This document shows, one piece after another, positions 17,102-26,083 of a stretch of DNA of 64,000 nucleotides. Every line of letters begins with the position of its first letter. The stretch's first letter is position 1. Source of the DNA: an uncultured Fretibacterium sp. GTDB taxonomy: Bacteria > Synergistota > Synergistia > Synergistales > Aminobacteriaceae. The position numbers and the translations under genes were made by a program. Location: contig CAMGZM010000002.1 of NCBI GenBank assembly GCA_946183145.1, positions 186,001-250,000 of the forward strand, read 5' to 3'. The notes beneath the pieces were generated by a model. The model was not told where the DNA came from. It did no database searches and worked only from the letters and a program-made list of their open reading frames with translations.

Positions 17102-17959
17102 GTGCGCATGATTCGATTCATGCCTCACAGTTTCGCATTGGCTTTCGGAAGATTCGCGGGGAAATTATTGCGTCTCATTCTCTGGAAGAAGGTTGACAGG
17201 TGCGAGGCTCGCTGCGTAAAAGCGCTCGGAGTCGGCGTAACAATCTCACGCAAAATCATTCGCGACTCGTTCATCAATCTCGGAATGTCCGTAACAGAAT
17301 TTATCCGTCTCCCAAAAGTCATTTCACGAATCAATGAGCTTGTAGAATTTCCCGATGAAAGCATTGACGTTTTGCGCTCTGCATTGTCGCGGGGAAACGG
17401 CGCGATTCTCATGTGCCAGCACTTTGCGAACTGGGAATATGCCGCCGCAAGAGTCATTCACGAGGGCTTTCACCTTCACGCAGTATATACCCCTCAAAGG
17501 GACAAAGGAGTCGAGTCGGTCATAATGTCAACACGAAAAGACATCTCGCACATGGCCATGATTGACAGTGATACGGGGCTGCGTGAAATATTCAGGGTCT
17601 TGAAGGCCGGAGAAGTTTTAGTGATTATGCAGGACTTAGACTCGCGCAAAGACGGAATAGACTCAAAATTTTTCGGACTACCCGCAAGAACTCATGAAGG
17701 AATCGTGAAGTTATACCGCAAATTTCACTGCCCGATAATTCACGGCGTTTACTGGCGCGACATCAATAACCCGTCAAAACATCATATACGCTTATCGGGA
17801 ATCTTGAGCGACATGAACGACTCTAACGGGCTTCCATTCGGCGCGGACATGGCCGGAAGCATACGCCTCTGCAACGAGCATATAGAGAGCCTCATACGGA
17901 AATTCCCGGGTCAATGGCTCTGGCTTCTCGACAAATGGGAATATACGTTAGGAAAGTGA
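17102..17959 (+). CDS. Lysophospholipid/lipid A acyltransferase family protein (LpxL/HtrB-like)
   Basis: Membrane-associated acyltransferase of the LpxL/HtrB fold, 285 residues, expected to add secondary acyl chains to lipid A precursors. The catalytic HX4E motif is CQHFANWE. Downstream, VLVIMQDLDSRKDGIDSKFFGLPARTHEGIVKL and a C-terminal WLWLLDKWE match the family order. The start is uncertain: GTG 17102 is about 22 bases from AGGAGG, while an in-frame CTG at 17090 sits ten bases from it. A second family member lies at 37529-38395. Two members fit a diderm envelope. Confidence 0.85.
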   Translation: MRMIRFMPHSFALAFGRFAGKLLRLILWKKVDRCEARCVKALGVGVTISRKIIRDSFINLGMSVTEFIRLPKVISRINELVEFPDESIDVLRSALSRGNGAILMCQHFANWEYAAARVIHEGFHLHAVYTPQRDKGVESVIMSTRKDISHMAMIDSDTGLREIFRVLKAGEVLVIMQDLDSRKDGIDSKFFGLPARTHEGIVKLYRKFHCPIIHGVYWRDINNPSKHHIRLSGILSDMNDSNGLPFGADMAGSIRLCNEHIESLIRKFPGQWLWLLDKWEYTLGK

Positions 17960-17994
17960 TTAGTGTTCAGTGTACAGGGAACAGGGATTAGGCA

Positions 17995-18474
17995 ATGAAT
18001 AACAATACGGGCTGCGCTGTTGCTTTGGGATTCGATCCGGGCAGGGATAAAACTGGATTCGCGTTTGTGAATGTGGACGGAGAATTGTTGCTGTCGGGTA
18101 TATTTCCGTCATCTGAGACTGAGAAATTTTTTGACGATTTCACGTCGTATATCATTGAGCGCAATGTTGATTTTTGTGCTGAAGATTTTATTGCGCGGGT
18201 AAAGTTTATAGCAGTCGGGGACGGAACGACAAGCAGAGATTTCACGGAAAAATTGAGGACGTTAACCGGCCATGAGATTATCACAGTTGACGAGAGAAAT
18301 ACGACACTTGAAGCGCGTAATCTCTACTGGAAGATTCACAAGCCCGGAATATTTCTGCGTCTTTTGCCTGAAGGAATGAGAGTGCCTCCGAGAGTCGTTG
18401 ATGATCTTGCTGCGTTTGCGGTTGCGTTGCGAGGTCTGAAAAAATATAGAGATATACGGCGGAATAAGCTATAA
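17995..18474 (+). CDS. RNase H-fold protein of the YqgF/RuvX superfamily
   Basis: Cytoplasmic protein, 159 residues, with the RNase H-like resolvase fold. The first acidic motif is ALGFDPGRDKTGFAFV, the middle region has VDFCAEDFIARV, and the end has VDERNTTLEARNLYW followed by VVDDLAAFAVALRG, which aligns with the conserved order of YqgF (Holliday-junction resolvase-like, pre-16S rRNA processing). The EARxL-type motif is conserved but overall similarity appears divergent, so it could be a specialised paralogue rather than the housekeeping RuvX. No obvious operon partner; cheX follows after 56 bases with its own -10. Confidence 0.65.
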   Translation: MNNNTGCAVALGFDPGRDKTGFAFVNVDGELLLSGIFPSSETEKFFDDFTSYIIERNVDFCAEDFIARVKFIAVGDGTTSRDFTEKLRTLTGHEIITVDERNTTLEARNLYWKIHKPGIFLRLLPEGMRVPPRVVDDLAAFAVALRGLKKYRDIRRNKL

Positions 18475-18475
18475 T
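18470..18475 (+). promoter_or_regulatory. Candidate -10 box for cheX
   Basis: TATAAT overlaps the stop codon of the YqgF-like gene, 56 bases before the cheX start. No convincing -35 is seen. Confidence 0.35.
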
Positions 18476-18530
18476 ATGTGGCAAATTCAAATCCAAGTCA
18501 ATAAAATACAGGGAGGGAGATTAATTTCAG

Positions 18531-19022
18531 ATGGCCGGTAACGATAAACTAATCGCTCTGGTAAATAGTTTTGCATCGGCTGTTCTTTCCGTAGGGCGAG
18601 AAGTGGGGCTTAATATCACCCTCAACAAGTCAAAAGTTTCCCCCGGGATAAAAGTCGGCAATATCTGCACAACGGCATTAATCGGAGTCGTTGGTGTAGG
18701 TTCTCGCGGAACGGTGAATATCATGCTCAACAAAGAAGGTTTCGAGAATATCATCAGCGTGATGTCAGGGGGAATGATACCGCCTGTTCTCGGTGATGAT
18801 GTCTCAATGAGCGTAATCGGTGAGCTTTCGAACATGATCGGAGGCCGCGCACTAGTTCAAAGCGCACTGGGCACTGTTGATGTAACGCCGCCGCAATTAA
18901 TCATAGGGGAAAATATCAGGAACGTAACGAAAGAGGATAACGGCATGAGGAGCTTCACACTTCCTTTTGAGATTCAGCCTTCAGGGGGGCTTTATCTTGT
19001 GCTGTCGTTCAAGATTGACTAG
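18531..19022 (+). CDS. cheX: Chemotaxis phosphatase CheX-like protein
   Basis: CheC/CheX/FliY-family protein, 163 residues, which dephosphorylates CheY-P. The single active-site ExxN motif of CheX is present in VIGELSNMIGGRA. The fold's preceding strand region (VGVVGVGSRGTVNIMLNKEGFENII) and the C-terminal GLYLVLSFKI are typical. GGGAGGGAGAT lies upstream of ATG 18531. No other che or flagellar gene is seen in the window, so its signalling partner is elsewhere; isolated CheX domains also act in non-motility two-component systems. Confidence 0.85.
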   Translation: MAGNDKLIALVNSFASAVLSVGREVGLNITLNKSKVSPGIKVGNICTTALIGVVGVGSRGTVNIMLNKEGFENIISVMSGGMIPPVLGDDVSMSVIGELSNMIGGRALVQSALGTVDVTPPQLIIGENIRNVTKEDNGMRSFTLPFEIQPSGGLYLVLSFKID

Positions 19023-19060
19023 CCTGTAATAGCTTTATATTTTGACAGAGAAAATTTGTT

Positions 19061-19098
19061 AAACGGTTCTTGGTCTGAATGGGCCGGAGCCGTTTTTC
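19061..19098 (+). terminator. Terminator after cheX
   Basis: A 13-position stem (ACGGTTCTTGGTC with GGGCCGGAGCCGT, one mismatch and several G-U pairs) around a five-base loop is followed by TTTTTC. It lies between cheX and the patatin gene and rules out the TTG at 19056 as a start of the latter. Confidence 0.75.
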
Positions 19099-19118
19099 AC
19101 ATTAAGGGGAGAAAATTT

Positions 19119-21215
19119 ATGTTGAGACGGTTAATTTATGTCTTCATGGCCGCATGTGTAATCGTGCTGAGTCCTTTTCAGGGTGAAGCGGGAGTTGTTC
19201 TTGTGCTTTCTGGAGGAGGCACAAAGGGATTCGCTCATCTCGGAGTAATGGAGACGTTAGAGCTTAACGGAATCCCTATAATCGGGATCGTAGGCACAAG
19301 CATGGGCGCATTGATGGGAGCATTGAGGGCGAGCGGATATACTACAAAGGACATGCACAGAATCTTGAAGGAGTTAGACCTTCCGAGCCTTTTGAGTGAA
19401 AACACCGGGCCTATGTTCGTGTTTACGGGTAATGACAGGCGCGCAAAAACAAACACAGTCAGCTTTCTCACATACAAGAAGCAGGAAGGGCAGACCGGGC
19501 CTAAAGGAATGCTGACGGGCGACAAGCTGTACAGATATTTTTCTCAGCTCATGAAGCACGTAACAGAGACAGACTTCTACAATCTCCCTATACCTTACGC
19601 GGCAGTAGCGACAGACATAAACACGGGTGAAAAAGTTGTGCTCAAGGAAGGGAATTTAGCGGCGGCAATGAGGGCATCTATGTCGATACCGATGGTGTTC
19701 GAGCCGTGGAAGATTGACGATCATCTTCTTGTTGACGGCGGAATAGTCTCAAATCTTCCTGTCTACACAGCAAAAGAATTATTCCCCGGCGTTCCTATTG
19801 TTGCGGTCGACATATCCGGGAAAATGGAAGGCGGAGTAAATTCGTACATGGACGTTCTGAATCAGTCGCTCACGATTCTAATGAGGAAGACTACGGACGA
19901 GGAAGCACTAGCGGCGGATATACTTCTCAAGCCAGACACATCGGGTATGGGAACGCTTGACAATATAGACCCTGAAATAGTTATTGCGCTTGGCGTTGAA
20001 GAGACGATGAAGCATATTGACGAGATAAAAGCATTGTCGGAAAACGGTCCTGCGCTATTCACGCTCCAGAATGAAGAAAGGCACTTGAGCAATATTGTAG
20101 GAGATATAGAGGTACACGGACTCCCGCCGAAAATGGCCGCGCTTGTGAGAAAAAGAACTCTCCGCTGGGTCGGGAAACCTGTAGACGAAAAAGCAGTGAA
20201 TGATGAATTAGACCGATTAGGCGAATCAGTCGGTGTTGAAATGGCTGATTACCAGTTAGGGCGCACAATGTCGGGGGATATTCTTGTGCGTATTGACGTG
20301 AGAAAAGCTCCTGAGCTGAAATTAGGAATATCGGGTTACACAACGAACCTTCACCCAAACAGATGGCTTTATCTCAAAGGCGAAATGAACGGAATCTTTT
20401 CGGAATATGACTCGCTTATCGGAGTCGCTAAACTCGGCGAGCAAATGGGAATTGACCTGACATATCAGACAGCCCCGCAGCCTATGTCAGGATGGCAGAT
20501 AACGTTTTCGGCTCAGAACTGGAAGCCCGCCGGAGAAGATGACCACCTCAGGGACTGGGACAGATACGCGGCAGGAATAGCGCACCTCTTCACATGGGGA
20601 GATGTGAATATGGGACTAGGTTACGCGTATGAACATGTTGACGGTTCCTCAATATCGCCCAAAGACGGAACAGAGTCGAGCGGAATAACATTCTTTGCGG
20701 AATATGACACACTTGACATGCCTTCAGACCCTACAAGGGGCTATGCGTGGAAGATTAATGCGTGGTGGCCGAACTTTGACGAGGTAAATTACAGGCTGAG
20801 TTACTTCAAGCCGCTTGATGTCTCAAAATCATGGAGGACGTATTTGCGTCTGGGATTTGCTGAAGGCGACATGAACAAGAGAAGCCACGCCGTATATCTC
20901 GGAGCTGCTGAGGAATTGTACTCAGTCTCTCAGCATCCCATAGAGGCCGAAAGAATGTTCTGGGCTAATCTCGCTGTAAGGAAGATACTTAACCGCACGG
21001 CTGTGGGAGTTTTGGCCGGGGAAATTTTCGCGAGCTGGGGCTATGCGATGGATAAAGGCTGGTCGAAGATAGATGCTCCGTGGGAAGTCGGGCTTGCCGT
21101 GAATTTCCCGAACAACATAATCGATACGAAACTCGCAATCATGTACGGCTCTGAGGAGTTGAAGACGGGATTTTTCTTAGGCGTTCCGATTTGGGATCAT
21201 TATCCGCTGCCGTAA
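19119..21215 (+). CDS. Patatin-like phospholipase fused to Omp85/BamA-type barrel
   Basis: Outer-membrane or type Vd-like (PlpD-like) protein, 698 residues. The ATG at 19119 follows AAGGGGAG and gives a signal peptide ending GEA. The patatin domain has the oxyanion loop SGGGTKGFAHLG, the nucleophile elbow GTSMG, and the catalytic Asp in LLVDGGIVSNLP, so Ser-Asp dyad chemistry is intact. Between about residues 305 and 385 lies a POTRA-like segment (VHGLPPKMAALVRKRT), and the last third is a surface-antigen (Omp85) beta-barrel ending in aromatic-rich GFFLGVPIWDHYPLP. The family hydrolyses phospholipids or lysophospholipids; the barrel suggests anchoring or self-secretion. Confidence 0.9.
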   Translation: MLRRLIYVFMAACVIVLSPFQGEAGVVLVLSGGGTKGFAHLGVMETLELNGIPIIGIVGTSMGALMGALRASGYTTKDMHRILKELDLPSLLSENTGPMFVFTGNDRRAKTNTVSFLTYKKQEGQTGPKGMLTGDKLYRYFSQLMKHVTETDFYNLPIPYAAVATDINTGEKVVLKEGNLAAAMRASMSIPMVFEPWKIDDHLLVDGGIVSNLPVYTAKELFPGVPIVAVDISGKMEGGVNSYMDVLNQSLTILMRKTTDEEALAADILLKPDTSGMGTLDNIDPEIVIALGVEETMKHIDEIKALSENGPALFTLQNEERHLSNIVGDIEVHGLPPKMAALVRKRTLRWVGKPVDEKAVNDELDRLGESVGVEMADYQLGRTMSGDILVRIDVRKAPELKLGISGYTTNLHPNRWLYLKGEMNGIFSEYDSLIGVAKLGEQMGIDLTYQTAPQPMSGWQITFSAQNWKPAGEDDHLRDWDRYAAGIAHLFTWGDVNMGLGYAYEHVDGSSISPKDGTESSGITFFAEYDTLDMPSDPTRGYAWKINAWWPNFDEVNYRLSYFKPLDVSKSWRTYLRLGFAEGDMNKRSHAVYLGAAEELYSVSQHPIEAERMFWANLAVRKILNRTAVGVLAGEIFASWGYAMDKGWSKIDAPWEVGLAVNFPNNIIDTKLAIMYGSEELKTGFFLGVPIWDHYPLP

Positions 21216-21239
21216 AAATTTTTGAGAGGAGGGGTAATC

Positions 21240-21524
21240 ATGATACTGCGTGAGGAAGATTTGAAGGTTCTTGAGGGAGTTCCTGCGGGAAAATGGCAAG
21301 AGGTTATGGATTTCGCGCGTTATCTCATAGCAAGATTCGGAGAAGAGAAAATGCCGGAAGCAAAACAGGATAAGCAATACCGTTCCGGCGGATGGGTTGA
21401 GGGTGAAATATGGATGTCTGACGATTTCAATGACCCGATGGATTTCGTGTCTGATGATGAGAGGCGTGTTCTTGAAGCTATGCGCGAAAGCAAGCGGGAA
21501 AAATTGCAGGAGGTCGCCGTATGA
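21240..21524 (+). CDS. Antitoxin of a VapBC-like pair (DUF2281-like)
   Basis: Small acidic protein, 94 residues, from ATG 21240 with GGAGGGG upstream. It reads MILREEDLKVLEGVPAGKWQEVMDFARYLIARFGEEK, a DUF2281/AbrB-partner-like helical start, followed by an acidic middle and a basic end. Its stop overlaps the start of the PIN-domain gene (ATGA), the classic antitoxin-toxin layout. It is assigned mainly from context; the DNA-binding part is not recognised. Confidence 0.7.
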   Translation: MILREEDLKVLEGVPAGKWQEVMDFARYLIARFGEEKMPEAKQDKQYRSGGWVEGEIWMSDDFNDPMDFVSDDERRVLEAMRESKREKLQEVAV

Positions 21525-21922
21525 TGTATTTGCTTGATACTTGCGCGTTTATCTGGTACATCGAGACAAGCGGGAGACTCCCTGAAGCAGTGCGTAGGAT
21601 AATCGATACCAGCGAGAATATTTATCTCAGTCAGGCTACATTGTGGGAAATTGCGATAAAGAAGACAACCGGGAAAATCAATCTGCCTATGACGATCTTT
21701 GAGCTTGAAGACAGATGCAGGAAAGAGAAAATTACCGTTCTTCCCTTAGAGTGCAGATATTTCGAGCGCATAAAGAAGCTGCCATTGATTCACAGAGATC
21801 CTTTTGACCGTATCATTATCGCAACAGCAATCGAGAGAGATTTAACGCTTCTGACAAAAGACAGCGAAATCATCAAGTATGAAGTAAAAACAATCTGGCA
21901 ATCACAAAAGGAGGACAAATAA
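21521..21922 (+). CDS. vapC: PIN-domain toxin, VapC family
   Basis: Predicted Mg2+-dependent endoribonuclease, 133 residues. PIN acidic residues are in place: Asp in YLLDTCAFIWYIE, Glu in QATLWEIAIKKTTGK, and Asp in HRDPFDRIIIATAIERD. The pattern SQATLWEIAIK and the HRDPFDR motif are those of the YdgE/PIN_VapC-like (COG3744) group. It overlaps the antitoxin by four bases. Targets of VapC proteins are usually tRNA or rRNA loops; none can be inferred here. Confidence 0.9.
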   Translation: MMYLLDTCAFIWYIETSGRLPEAVRRIIDTSENIYLSQATLWEIAIKKTTGKINLPMTIFELEDRCRKEKITVLPLECRYFERIKKLPLIHRDPFDRIIIATAIERDLTLLTKDSEIIKYEVKTIWQSQKEDK

Positions 21923-21924
21923 TT

Positions 21925-23361
21925 TTGGCACGAAACATAACACCGAGAAAAGAAAACTATTCGCAGTGGTATCTTGACGTAATCAAAGCGGCAGAACTCG
22001 CAGACTATGCGCCCGTTCGCGGCTGTATGGTGATACGTCCTACAGGCTATGCGCTGTGGGAAAATATACAGTCAAAACTTGACGCTGAGTTCAAACGCAC
22101 CGGCCATGTAAACGCATATTTCCCGCTTCTTATTCCCGACTCATTTTTCCGCAAAGAGGCAGAACACGTTGAAGGATTCGCCCCGGAGCTTGCTATGGTG
22201 ACTCACGCAGGAGGCGAGAAACTTGAAGAGCCTTACGCAGTCCGCCCGACATCAGAGACAGTTATCGGCTATATGTACTCGAAATGGATTCAGTCATGGC
22301 GTGATTTGCCCGTACTCATCAACCAGTGGTGCAACGTAATGCGATGGGAAAAACGTCCCCGGCTATTTCTGCGAACATCAGAATTTTTATGGCAGGAAGG
22401 ACACACAGCCCACGAAACAGAGCAGGAAGCGCGCGAGGAAACAATCAGAATGTTACACGTCTACAAGAAAGTACTTGAGGAAGAATTAGCGGTGCCGGTT
22501 CTTTCGGGTGAGAAAACTGCGGGCGAAAGATTCCCCGGTGCTGAAGACACGTACACATGTGAGGCAATGATGAGCGACACGAAAGCGTTACAGTCAGCAA
22601 CGAGTCATTTTCTCGGTCAGAATTTTGCAAAGGCTTTCGAGATTCAGTATCAGAACAGAGACGGCGAATTATCGTACTGCTGGACTACAAGCTGGGGACT
22701 CTCGACTCGTTCAATCGGCGCGCTTATCATGACACACTCAGATGATGACGGCTTAATCATTCCTCCGAGAATCGCTCCCGTGAAGGCCGTAATCCTCCCG
22801 ATCTCAAAAGATGAGTCAGTCGCAGAGAATGACATTCTCCCCAAAGCAAAAGAGTTATCCGCCAATCTTGACGCGGAATTAGGCGGAATGTATACGAAAG
22901 TTGATACTGATTTTCACATGAGGCCGGGAGATAGATTTTTCGCGCACCTTCAGAAGGGAGTCCCGTTACGTCTCGAACTCGGCGAAAAGGATCTAGCAGC
23001 CGGAACTGTGAGACTCGTGCGCCGCGACACAGGCACAAAAATTGACGTTGCGAATGATGAAGTTATCCCCGCAGTGAAGAAAGTGCTTGATGACATTCAG
23101 AAGAATCTTTTTGCGAGGGCTGAAAAATTCCGGGAAGAAAATACACATGACGCGTCAACATATGAAGAGCTGAAGGAAATTATTGCGGACAAAGGTGGAT
23201 TCGTGCGCGCATATTTCGGAGGCACAAAGGAAGATGAGACTCGAATCCGTGAAGAAACAGGAGCGACTCCCCGCGTGATTTTGCCAGGTAACGCAACGGG
23301 TAAATGTATCATCACGGGCAATGACGGTGCAAGGCTCACAGTTTTTGCGAAAGCGTATTAA
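21925..23361 (+). CDS. proS: Proline--tRNA ligase, short (archaeal-type) ProS
   Basis: Class II aminoacyl-tRNA synthetase charging tRNA-Pro, 478 residues, the length of the archaeal/eukaryote-type ProS without an editing insertion. It opens RKENYSQWYLDVIKAAELADYAPVRG and contains motif 2 (WCNVMRWEKRPRLFLRTSEFLWQEGHTAH) and motif 3 (SWGLSTRSIGALIM), with a C-terminal anticodon domain and the terminal Zn-like/C-terminal fold ending TVFAKAY. The start is TTG with AAGGAGG upstream. It follows the toxin gene by two bases, which might reflect a shared transcript. Confidence 0.95.
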   Translation: MARNITPRKENYSQWYLDVIKAAELADYAPVRGCMVIRPTGYALWENIQSKLDAEFKRTGHVNAYFPLLIPDSFFRKEAEHVEGFAPELAMVTHAGGEKLEEPYAVRPTSETVIGYMYSKWIQSWRDLPVLINQWCNVMRWEKRPRLFLRTSEFLWQEGHTAHETEQEAREETIRMLHVYKKVLEEELAVPVLSGEKTAGERFPGAEDTYTCEAMMSDTKALQSATSHFLGQNFAKAFEIQYQNRDGELSYCWTTSWGLSTRSIGALIMTHSDDDGLIIPPRIAPVKAVILPISKDESVAENDILPKAKELSANLDAELGGMYTKVDTDFHMRPGDRFFAHLQKGVPLRLELGEKDLAAGTVRLVRRDTGTKIDVANDEVIPAVKKVLDDIQKNLFARAEKFREENTHDASTYEELKEIIADKGGFVRAYFGGTKEDETRIREETGATPRVILPGNATGKCIITGNDGARLTVFAKAY

Positions 23362-23364
23362 CTC

Positions 23365-24216
23365 ATGGCGGAAAATTACGAGGCTGATTTAGTTTTTGCG
23401 GGCGGGGGGAATTATCTCCCGTCTGCTGATTTATGGATGGTTATTGACGTTCTCAGAGCTACAACAGTAATGACACGCTGGTTTGAACTCGGAGGCACTG
23501 AGCTTTACCCCGTAAAAACTCCTGATGAAGCGCGTGAACTCGTGAAGGAATTGCGCGGGCGGGGGTCATCTCCTCTTCTCATGGGTGAGGTGAATGGGAT
23601 TCCGCCTGAAGGTTTTGATATGGGAAATTCTCCGCTCGATTTGACGTATGATGTTATACGCGCTCACTATTGCGGCGTAATGTCAACAACAAACGGCACG
23701 GGGGCATTGCTTGAGGCTGAGTCTTCCGGCTGTCCTGTAATGGCCGTAAGTTTCAGGAATTATTCTGCATGTGTTGACCACGCTTTGACGATTGGGACTC
23801 GCATAGGGATTTTGTGTTCAGGGAGAAAGCACCGCCCATCCTGGGAAGATACTTTATGCGCGGGGGCTGTGATTGAGGATTTGCAGCGACATGGTGAAGT
23901 ATTAATGTCTGACAGCGCGAGAATAGCATTAACGTTGTGGCAGAACAGCGGAAAAGACACAGAGTCTTGCGTCAGGAAATCTACTCACGCACAATACTTG
24001 ACACAGATCGGTTACAGCAATGATATATCTTTTGCGTGCGAAATTGACTCGTCTACAGTTGTTCCTATGCTCGCAGAAAATGAACCGCGCACAGTTCTGC
24101 GTGCAGTTTCAGGAAGCGCGAGACCGTATCACCGTGAGAGTGAAAAAATTGAACAGTCAGCAAAAAAAACAGATCCATTTGAAGAATTACTAGCATACAC
24201 CAGAAAGAAGGATTAA
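23365..24216 (+). CDS. comB: 2-phosphosulfolactate phosphatase family protein ComB
   Basis: Family of Mg2+-dependent phosphatases acting on 2-phosphosulfolactate in coenzyme M synthesis, 283 residues. Signature segments are MVIDVLRATTVMTRWFELGG, LLMGEVNGIPPEGFDMGNSP and VMSTTNGTGALLEAESSG. The gene begins three bases after proS. Many non-methanogens carry ComB without the rest of the CoM pathway, so the true substrate here is uncertain; no comA or comC is seen. Confidence 0.88.
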   Translation: MAENYEADLVFAGGGNYLPSADLWMVIDVLRATTVMTRWFELGGTELYPVKTPDEARELVKELRGRGSSPLLMGEVNGIPPEGFDMGNSPLDLTYDVIRAHYCGVMSTTNGTGALLEAESSGCPVMAVSFRNYSACVDHALTIGTRIGILCSGRKHRPSWEDTLCAGAVIEDLQRHGEVLMSDSARIALTLWQNSGKDTESCVRKSTHAQYLTQIGYSNDISFACEIDSSTVVPMLAENEPRTVLRAVSGSARPYHRESEKIEQSAKKTDPFEELLAYTRKKD

Positions 24217-24219
24217 TGA

Positions 24220-25458
24220 TTGAAGACGTTATATCTTGACTGCTTTGCGGGAATCGCCGGGGATATGTTCATCGGGGCATTGCTGAATCTCGTTCATGAC
24301 CCCGAAATATTAATACGCGAAATAGCAAAGATTCACTCTATTGATGACGAGTACGAAATACTGATAGAGCATACGACAAGGAACGGAATCGCAGGGATAA
24401 ATTTTGACGTAAAAGTCTTTCACGGCGACGAGCACGAACACGGCCATGAACACGCCAATGAACACGCGCACGCTCACGAACATGACTCACATCATCATCA
24501 CAGGCATTTGCACGACATCGAGGCGATAATCTCAGGAAGCGGACTCTCTCAGAGGGTCAAGCGCGAAACATTGCGGGCATTCTCATTACTCGCTGAGGCA
24601 GAAGCACACGTACACGGAACAACCCCGGACATGATTCACTTTCACGAGGTCGGAGCAGTCGACTCGATTATCGATATTGCCGGGGCGTTTGTGCTGATGG
24701 AGGCTTTAGACTGGCCGCGTGTGATATGTTCTCCTGTTAATGTCGGTTCGGGTACGGTGAAATGCGCTCACGGTGTACTGCCTGTTCCTGCTCCTGCTGC
24801 TGAATATCTGCTTCATGGCCTTCCCGTTTTCGCGAATGGGAGTCCGATGGAACGTACGACTCCTACAGGGGCGTTGCTGGTGAAGATTCTTGCTGACGGA
24901 TTCGGGACAATGCCGGCGGGGAAAATTTACGCGTCAGGTTTCGGATTCGGGAATCATGAGTCGGAAGATATGCCTAACGCTTTACGGGCCGTGATGATTG
25001 ACAGCGCGGACGAGGTAAGCGGATTAGTTTACGAGAAATTGACGCTTGAGGAATGCAACATTGACGACATGAACCCGCAGGATTATGAGACTGTATGCGC
25101 AAAACTTTTCGAGGCTGGCGCGCTTGATGTGTGGACGGAAAATATCAGCATGAAAAAGTTTCGTCCGGGCGTTAAGCTCTGCTGCATGTCAAAACCTGAT
25201 GACGCTGTGAAGATTTGCCGGGTAATTCTCACGCACACAACTTCGCAGGGAGTGAGGCTGAAAGATTTTGACCGTTTGCGCCTGAAGTGGCGTATTGATG
25301 AGTGTGATACGTCATTGGGAAAAATTCATGTGAAAGTTACGGAGCTTGACGGAGAAATTTTGCGCAAGATCCCGGAGTATGAAGACGTGAAAGAAATTGC
25401 GAGTCAGAAAAATATTTCGGTGAACGAGGCAAGAAATATCATCATCAGGGAAATATAG
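24220..25458 (+). CDS. larC: Nickel-pincer cofactor metal-insertion protein LarC
   Basis: CTP-dependent cyclometallase that inserts nickel into the pincer nucleotide, 412 residues. It starts at TTG with MKTLYLDCFAGIAGDMFIGALLNL. A His-rich stretch at about residues 68-98 probably binds nickel. The family motifs FHEVGAVDSIIDIAGA and PMERTTPTGALL follow, and the C-terminal LarC2 part (EECNIDDMNPQDYE, MKKFRPGVKL) is in the same frame, so no programmed frameshift is needed, unlike Lactobacillus. It follows comB by three bases. larE lies at 9206. Confidence 0.93.
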   Translation: MKTLYLDCFAGIAGDMFIGALLNLVHDPEILIREIAKIHSIDDEYEILIEHTTRNGIAGINFDVKVFHGDEHEHGHEHANEHAHAHEHDSHHHHRHLHDIEAIISGSGLSQRVKRETLRAFSLLAEAEAHVHGTTPDMIHFHEVGAVDSIIDIAGAFVLMEALDWPRVICSPVNVGSGTVKCAHGVLPVPAPAAEYLLHGLPVFANGSPMERTTPTGALLVKILADGFGTMPAGKIYASGFGFGNHESEDMPNALRAVMIDSADEVSGLVYEKLTLEECNIDDMNPQDYETVCAKLFEAGALDVWTENISMKKFRPGVKLCCMSKPDDAVKICRVILTHTTSQGVRLKDFDRLRLKWRIDECDTSLGKIHVKVTELDGEILRKIPEYEDVKEIASQKNISVNEARNIIIREI

Positions 25459-25462
25459 ATAC

Positions 25463-25495
25463 AAAAATCCCCCGGCCATGTTACTGACTGGGGGA
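25463..25495 (-). terminator. Terminator of the small periplasmic gene cluster
   Basis: On the minus strand GGGGG...CCCCC stem arms (25490-25494 and 25469-25473) with a 16-base loop are followed by ATTTTTG. It lies between larC and the convergent gene and may weakly serve larC too. Confidence 0.65.
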
Positions 25496-25516
25496 ATGAT
25501 TTTCTTCCTGTGATTG

Positions 25517-26062
25517 TTACTCTTTTGACTCGTTTTCTGGTGCTGCGTTTTCAGGAGTCTCTGTTTCTTCTTCTGCTGACGGACTCATATCTTCAGGCGC
25601 GGGCGGAAGTCCTTTTTTCTGTCTTGCTTCTATGCGCTCAAGCCTCCGTGTGAATCTCCATGTCTCTATCTCCTGCTTTGCCTTCTGCATTTTCGCATGA
25701 ACGTCAAGAGCTTTCTCCTTATTGATGGGGCGTGATGTCATTGCCTCTTCAAGGTCTATTCTGAGCTTTGCGAGTTCGGCTGCTTTCTCGCGGATCTCTT
25801 TGGGCATGTCGGGCGTGAAGATTCTGCTTCCTCGTCTTGCCTTAGGCGGGCAGGGAGCTTCATTGCGGGGCATATTCGGCGTGTTCGGCGCGTCAGGATT
25901 CATGCGTTCCATTCTTGCGGGTGCGGGCTGATTCATTCTCGGCGGCATTTCCTGATTCATTCTTGCGGGCGCGGGCTGTCTTGCGGGGTTGCGCGGTGCT
26001 GCTATTGATGTTCCTGCGATGCAAACTGCGAGTGCTAATGCGAGTGCTAATACTTTCTTCAT
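25517..26062 (-). CDS. CpxP/Spy-like periplasmic protein with Pro/Met-rich N-terminus
   Basis: Exported protein, 181 residues, with signal peptide ending SIAA. The mature N-terminal part has repeats PARMNQ/PPRMNQ, rich in Met, Pro and Asn, then a helical core, ELAKLRIDLEEAMTSRPINKEKALDVHAKMQKAKQEIE, that resembles CpxP/Spy/ZraP-type LTxxQ-family helices. The tail is acidic. Such proteins sense or chaperone under envelope or metal stress. It is the last of three small exported-protein genes that run divergently from an OmpR-type two-component system, which suggests that system controls it. Confidence 0.55.
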   Translation of the reverse strand: MKKVLALALALAVCIAGTSIAAPRNPARQPAPARMNQEMPPRMNQPAPARMERMNPDAPNTPNMPRNEAPCPPKARRGSRIFTPDMPKEIREKAAELAKLRIDLEEAMTSRPINKEKALDVHAKMQKAKQEIETWRFTRRLERIEARQKKGLPPAPEDMSPSAEEETETPENAAPENESKE

Positions 26063-26083
26063 GATTTTGTTCCTCCTAAAATG

